Positions 6,754 to 9,091 of a DNA stretch of 9,091 nt are shown here, piece after piece. The position numbers and the translations under genes are program-made. The notes below the pieces were generated by a model. It searched no databases and was not told where the DNA came from. It worked only from the letters and a program-made list of their open reading frames with translations. The stretch's first letter is position 1; every line of letters starts with the position of its first letter. Source of the stretch: Pseudaquidulcibacter sp964557085 (GTDB lineage: Bacteria > Pseudomonadota > Alphaproteobacteria > Caulobacterales > Aquidulcibacteraceae); the NCBI GenBank assembly GCA_964557085.1, contig CAZKYS010000093.1, positions 1 to 9,091 of the forward strand, written 5' to 3'.

Positions 6754-7947
6754 TTCCCAAACCTTCTGCGTACTTGAAATAAAACCGCCGCCCAATACTC
6801 TTTCCCCCAATTCACCTATTGAGGTATCAGGGTCATAAAGCACACAGGCTTGACCGGGGGCGACGCCTTCTTCGGCATTTTCGAAAATTATGCGCCAACC
6901 TTGCGCGGTTGATAAGGTCGCAGGGATTGGCGGGCGGGTTGAACGGACACGCGCCAAAACTTTTCGCCCTTCCAATTCATCTTCGGTTTTGACACTTTCA
7001 CCAAGCCAGTTGATTTCGCTTAATGTAAGGGACTTCACCAATAATGCTTCCTTTGGCCCAACATAGACACGGGCATTTTTGGCATCAATGGCGACAACAT
7101 AAATCGGCTCACCAGTTGCAATTCCAAGGCCACGTCTTTGACCGACTGTATAATTGATAATGCCATTATGCTTACCCAAAATGCGCCCATCAATATGCAC
7201 AACATCGCCCTCCTTCCCCGCTTCGGGGCGAAGGTTTAAAACGATATTTTGATATTTCCCCTCTGGCACAAAGCAAATATCTTGGGAATCTGGCTTATTG
7301 GCGACAATAAGGCCTAATTTCTCGGCGATTTTGCGAACATCATCCTTATCAATATCTGCCAACGGAAAGCGTAAGAAATCCAATTGCTCTTGATTTGTTG
7401 CAAATAGAAAATAGGATTGATCGCGCGCTTTATCCTTGGCGCGGTGCATTTTTGAATTTTGAACACCGCCAACCCGCGCCACATAATGCCCCGTAACCAT
7501 ACAATCAGCGCCAAGGCCGCGTGCCATTTCCAACAAATCACGAAACTTCACCGATTGATTGCAACGCACGCACGGAATTGGCGTTGCCCCTTGCATATAA
7601 GTATCGGCAAAATTTTCAATCACTGATTGTTTGAACTTGCTTTCATAATCAAGCGTGTAGTGTGGGAAACCCAATTGGTCTGCAATTATTTTGGCATCAT
7701 AAATATCTTGCCCTGCACAGCATGCATTTTTCTTCTTAATTGCTGCGCCATGATCATAAAGTTGAAGTGTTATGCCAATGGTTTCATAGCCTGATAATTT
7801 AACTAAGGCTGCGCACACACTCGAATCCACGCCGCCCGACATAGCAACGACAACGCGGGTTTTATCGCGGGGTTTGTCAAAGCCTAAATCAATTTTTGGA
7901 ATGTCAAAACTTGCGCCCAAATCTGGCGCATTTAAAACATCTATCAC
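6748..7947 (-). CDS. mnmA: tRNA-specific 2-thiouridylase MnmA
   Basis: MnmA adds sulfur to C2 of the wobble uridine (U34) of tRNA-Lys, -Glu and -Gln, using ATP and a persulfide relay. From the chosen start it is 399 residues. It has the ATP pyrophosphatase loop SGGVDSS (37-43), the alphaproteobacterial ITLQLYDHGAA block (59-69), the catalytic cysteine in PCVRCN (Cys129), GHYVAR, the DQSYFL motif, and the second catalytic cysteine in DSQDICFVP (Cys225). The C-terminal barrel contains YTVGQRRGLGIATGEPIYVV. The frame is open to base 7983 and could start at TTG 7980 without a ribosome site. I prefer GTG at 7947, which has GGAGG five bases upstream. No in-frame ATG occurs before the PP-loop. The 3' end overlaps the convergent oxidoreductase gene by six bases. 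Confidence 0.95.
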   Translation of the reverse strand: MIDVLNAPDLGASFDIPKIDLGFDKPRDKTRVVVAMSGGVDSSVCAALVKLSGYETIGITLQLYDHGAAIKKKNACCAGQDIYDAKIIADQLGFPHYTLDYESKFKQSVIENFADTYMQGATPIPCVRCNQSVKFRDLLEMARGLGADCMVTGHYVARVGGVQNSKMHRAKDKARDQSYFLFATNQEQLDFLRFPLADIDKDDVRKIAEKLGLIVANKPDSQDICFVPEGKYQNIVLNLRPEAGKEGDVVHIDGRILGKHNGIINYTVGQRRGLGIATGEPIYVVAIDAKNARVYVGPKEALLVKSLTLSEINWLGESVKTEDELEGRKVLARVRSTRPPIPATLSTAQGWRIIFENAEEGVAPGQACVLYDPDTSIGELGERVLGGGFISSTQKVWEL

Positions 7948-7952
7948 TTCAT

Positions 7953-7957
7953 CCTCC
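7953..7957 (-). promoter_or_regulatory. Shine-Dalgarno sequence deciding the mnmA start
   Basis: Read on the minus strand, GGAGG is followed by ATGAA and then GTG in the mnmA frame (codon at 7947-7945). This is the only good ribosome site near the gene start. The alternative TTG codons at 7980 and 7968 have no such site. The ATG overlapping the site is out of frame and closes after two codons. Confidence 0.65.
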
Positions 7958-8008
7958 AATGGGTTCAAGGCCCAAAGCAAAACTTAAAAATGCGCCAATA
8001 CATTATTT

Positions 8009-8037
8009 TTTATAAATAAGCAATTTCACACTTGCAA
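8009..8037 (-). promoter_or_regulatory. Predicted mnmA promoter (TTGCAA-N17-TATAAA)
   Basis: On the minus strand a -35 TTGCAA (8037-8032) is followed after exactly 17 bases by a -10 TATAAA (8014-8009), a good sigma-70 type promoter. Transcription would start near base 8002, leaving a leader of about 55 bases before the GTG start. The -35 hexamer is self-complementary and can also be read in the other direction towards the TetR gene. Confidence 0.6.
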
Positions 8038-8061
8038 GATTAGGACAATTGTCCTAATAAT
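8032..8061 (+). promoter_or_regulatory. Predicted tetR-type gene promoter (TTGCAA-N18-AATAAT)
   Basis: On the plus strand the same TTGCAA (8032-8037) lies 18 bases before AATAAT (8056-8061), a five-of-six match to the -10 consensus. The 20-bp palindrome fills nearly all of the spacer and overlaps the -10. Transcription would begin near 8068, two bases from the ATG, so the mRNA may be leaderless; this fits the lack of any Shine-Dalgarno sequence there. An inference from hexamer matches only. Confidence 0.45.
8039..8058. promoter_or_regulatory. Predicted TetR operator, perfect 20-bp palindrome
   Basis: ATTAGGACAATTGTCCTAAT is identical to its reverse complement over all 20 bases and ends 11 bases before the ATG of a TetR-family gene. 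Perfect palindromes of this size in this position are typical autoregulatory operators of the family. It lies in the predicted tetR promoter and directly upstream of the -35 of the predicted mnmA promoter, so bound repressor would block the first and might also affect the second. Confidence 0.8.
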
Positions 8062-8069
8062 CAAAACCC

Positions 8070-8657
8070 ATGAATACACGCGAAAAAATTATCAATATTG
8101 CCGACAAGTTTTTCTATGAAAACGGCTTTGAAAACACCTCCTTTGCCGATATTGCGGCAAGTTTGAATATTTCGCGCGGTAATTTTTACCATCATTTCAA
8201 AACCAAGGATGAAATTCTTGATGCAGTAATCAAGCAAAGATTGATAAATACGAAAAGCATGGTTGATAATTGGGATTTGGAAAATCAAAATCCTGCTGCG
8301 CGTTTAAAAACCTTTGTAAAAATCCTAATTCGTAATCAGGCAAAAATAATGGAATTTGGTTGCCCTATTGGCACATTATGCACCGAATTATCAAAGCTAA
8401 ATCATAAGGCAAAAAATGATGCCAATGAATTATTCATGCTTTTCCAGACATGGATGGTAAGGCAATTTAATGAAATTGGAATTTTTGAAAATGCCAACAA
8501 ATATGCCCTACACCTACTTATGCGAACCCAAGGAATGGCAGTGATTGCAAATGCATTTCATGATGAAAATTTCGTTCAAACCGAAGTTGATGACGCGTGT
8601 TCATGGATTGATGAAACAATAGAAAAAGAGGGGAAAAATGTTCGTAATCTATCTTAA
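8070..8657 (+). CDS. TetR/AcrR family transcriptional regulator
   Basis: A 195-residue repressor-type protein. The N-terminal DNA-binding domain (about residues 1-50) matches the TetR pattern: a first helix IINIADKFFYENGFENTS, then FADIAASLNISRGNFYHHFK (25-44) with the helix-turn-helix, and TKDEIL. The helical C-terminal domain contains EFGCPIGTLCTEL (95-107), a block that recalls the C-terminal domain of LmrA/YxaF-type regulators. Cys98, Cys104 and Cys177 could make it thiol-reactive, but that is speculation. The perfect palindrome just upstream is its likely operator. No Shine-Dalgarno sequence precedes the ATG. Its last 20 bases overlap the start of the YciI-family gene, so it heads an operon tetR-yciI-tag. 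The ligand is unknown. Confidence 0.95.
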   Translation: MNTREKIINIADKFFYENGFENTSFADIAASLNISRGNFYHHFKTKDEILDAVIKQRLINTKSMVDNWDLENQNPAARLKTFVKILIRNQAKIMEFGCPIGTLCTELSKLNHKAKNDANELFMLFQTWMVRQFNEIGIFENANKYALHLLMRTQGMAVIANAFHDENFVQTEVDDACSWIDETIEKEGKNVRNLS

Positions 8658-8922
8658 ATTTTCAACCAATAAGCCGCAAGCACCAAATTATATGGCTGCC
8701 CATAATGAATGGATAAAAAGTGGATTTGAAAGCGGCAAATTCCTTATTGTTGGCAGCCTGAAACCAAATTTAGGCGGTGCAATTATTGCCCATAATGCAA
8801 ATTTCGAAGAAATTGAAAATATTGTCAAATCAGACCCATTTGTACAAAATGATATTGTGACTTATGAAATTAATGAAATTTCTATCAATAAAAATGACGA
8901 ACGCCTTGGCTTCATTCAATAG
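8638..8922 (+). CDS. YciI family protein
   Basis: A 94-residue protein of the YciI family, small ferredoxin-like alpha/beta folds related to muconolactone isomerase and the DGPF domain; most have no known reaction. The N-terminal strand MFVIYLKFS, the His in MAAHNEWI (His22, equivalent to the family's conserved active-site histidine), the SGKFLIVGSL strand, GGAIIAH and the hallmark DPF (residues 66-68) followed by QNDIVTYEINE all fit. GAGGGG lies four bases before the ATG. The start is inside the end of the TetR gene (20-base overlap, different frame), so translation is probably coupled. The stop is nine bases before tag. Its position between a regulator and a DNA repair gene suggests a stress-related role, but this is only context. 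Confidence 0.9.
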   Translation: MFVIYLKFSTNKPQAPNYMAAHNEWIKSGFESGKFLIVGSLKPNLGGAIIAHNANFEEIENIVKSDPFVQNDIVTYEINEISINKNDERLGFIQ

Positions 8923-8931
8923 GAAAAATCA

Positions 8932-9091
8932 ATGAATAATGTAATTTTAGGTGATGATGGCAAGGCGCGTTGCAAATGGGGTGCGGCGGATGATTTGCAT
9001 ATTCATTATCACGATACTGAATGGGGCTTTCCCGTTATTGATGATGTCCGCCTATTTGAAAAAATCTGTCTTGAAGGGTTTCAATCAGGGC
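8932..9091 (+). CDS. tag: DNA-3-methyladenine glycosylase I (Tag), N-terminal part, runs off the window
   Basis: Tag removes 3-methyladenine from alkylated DNA as the first step of base excision repair. Fifty-three residues are visible. They contain RCKWG (zinc-ligand Cys14), HYHDTEWGFP with the second zinc ligand (His27, spaced 13 residues from the Cys as in E. coli Tag, where they are Cys4 and His17), and LFEKICLEGFQSG, matching the LFExxxLEGxQAG block that carries the glutamate important for base recognition (here Glu48). The N-terminus is about ten residues longer than in E. coli. An AGGA overlapping the previous stop codon lies seven bases before the ATG, and the gene follows the YciI gene by nine bases, so it is probably controlled by the TetR protein at the head of the operon. 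Confidence 0.95.
   Translation, partial: MNNVILGDDGKARCKWGAADDLHIHYHDTEWGFPVIDDVRLFEKICLEGFQSG

Noticed and set aside
7948..7952. ATG overlapping the GGAGG before mnmA
   Set aside because: It is out of the mnmA frame and reaches a stop after two codons, so it is not the gene start.

Overview
This window looks like chromosomal DNA of an alphaproteobacterium with a compact, moderately AT-rich genome. The evidence is the secD-secF-(squalene/phytoene synthase-like) gene order, an MnmA of the alphaproteobacterial type, and a near absence of GANTC sites (three seen by eye), as expected where CcrM-type methylation shapes the genome. The order or genus cannot be fixed from the sequence. Genes are tightly packed: both convergent gene pairs overlap at their stop codons, and no gene-free stretch exceeds about 170 bases.

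Layout. (1) Bases 1-2323, plus strand: the 3' end of secD, then secF, then a small gene that overlaps the secF stop by one base and encodes a diverged, probably non-catalytic relative of squalene/phytoene synthases. (2) Bases 2320-5031, minus strand: argC (arginine biosynthesis), followed downstream by a 546-residue membrane protein with a long acidic then basic cytoplasmic tail, three membrane segments and a C-terminal domain that looks like an endonuclease/exonuclease/phosphatase (EEP) fold with most catalytic residues replaced. (3) Bases 5201-6753: a divergent pair, a LysR-type regulator (minus) and a flavodoxin-fold NAD(P)H oxidoreductase (plus), separated by 71 bases that carry a perfect ATTATGA-N7-TCATAAT inverted repeat, a typical LysR box. 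This pair is visibly more AT-rich than its neighbours and may be an accessory cassette. (4) Bases 6748-7947, minus strand: mnmA (tRNA 2-thiouridylase), probably started at a GTG preceded by GGAGG. (5) Bases 8070-9091, plus strand: a TetR regulator, a YciI-family protein and the start of tag (3-methyladenine DNA glycosylase I), packed as one operon. A perfect 20-bp palindrome lies just before tetR, beside a self-complementary TTGCAA that can serve as the -35 element of both the mnmA and tetR promoters.

Most of the window is housekeeping: protein export, arginine synthesis, tRNA modification and DNA repair. The less ordinary parts are the apparent pseudo-EEP membrane protein, the pseudo-synthase coupled to secF, and the two regulator/operator modules. 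Nothing here amounts to an obvious new defence or mobile system. No tRNA, rRNA, IS element, CRISPR array or clear intrinsic terminator was seen.
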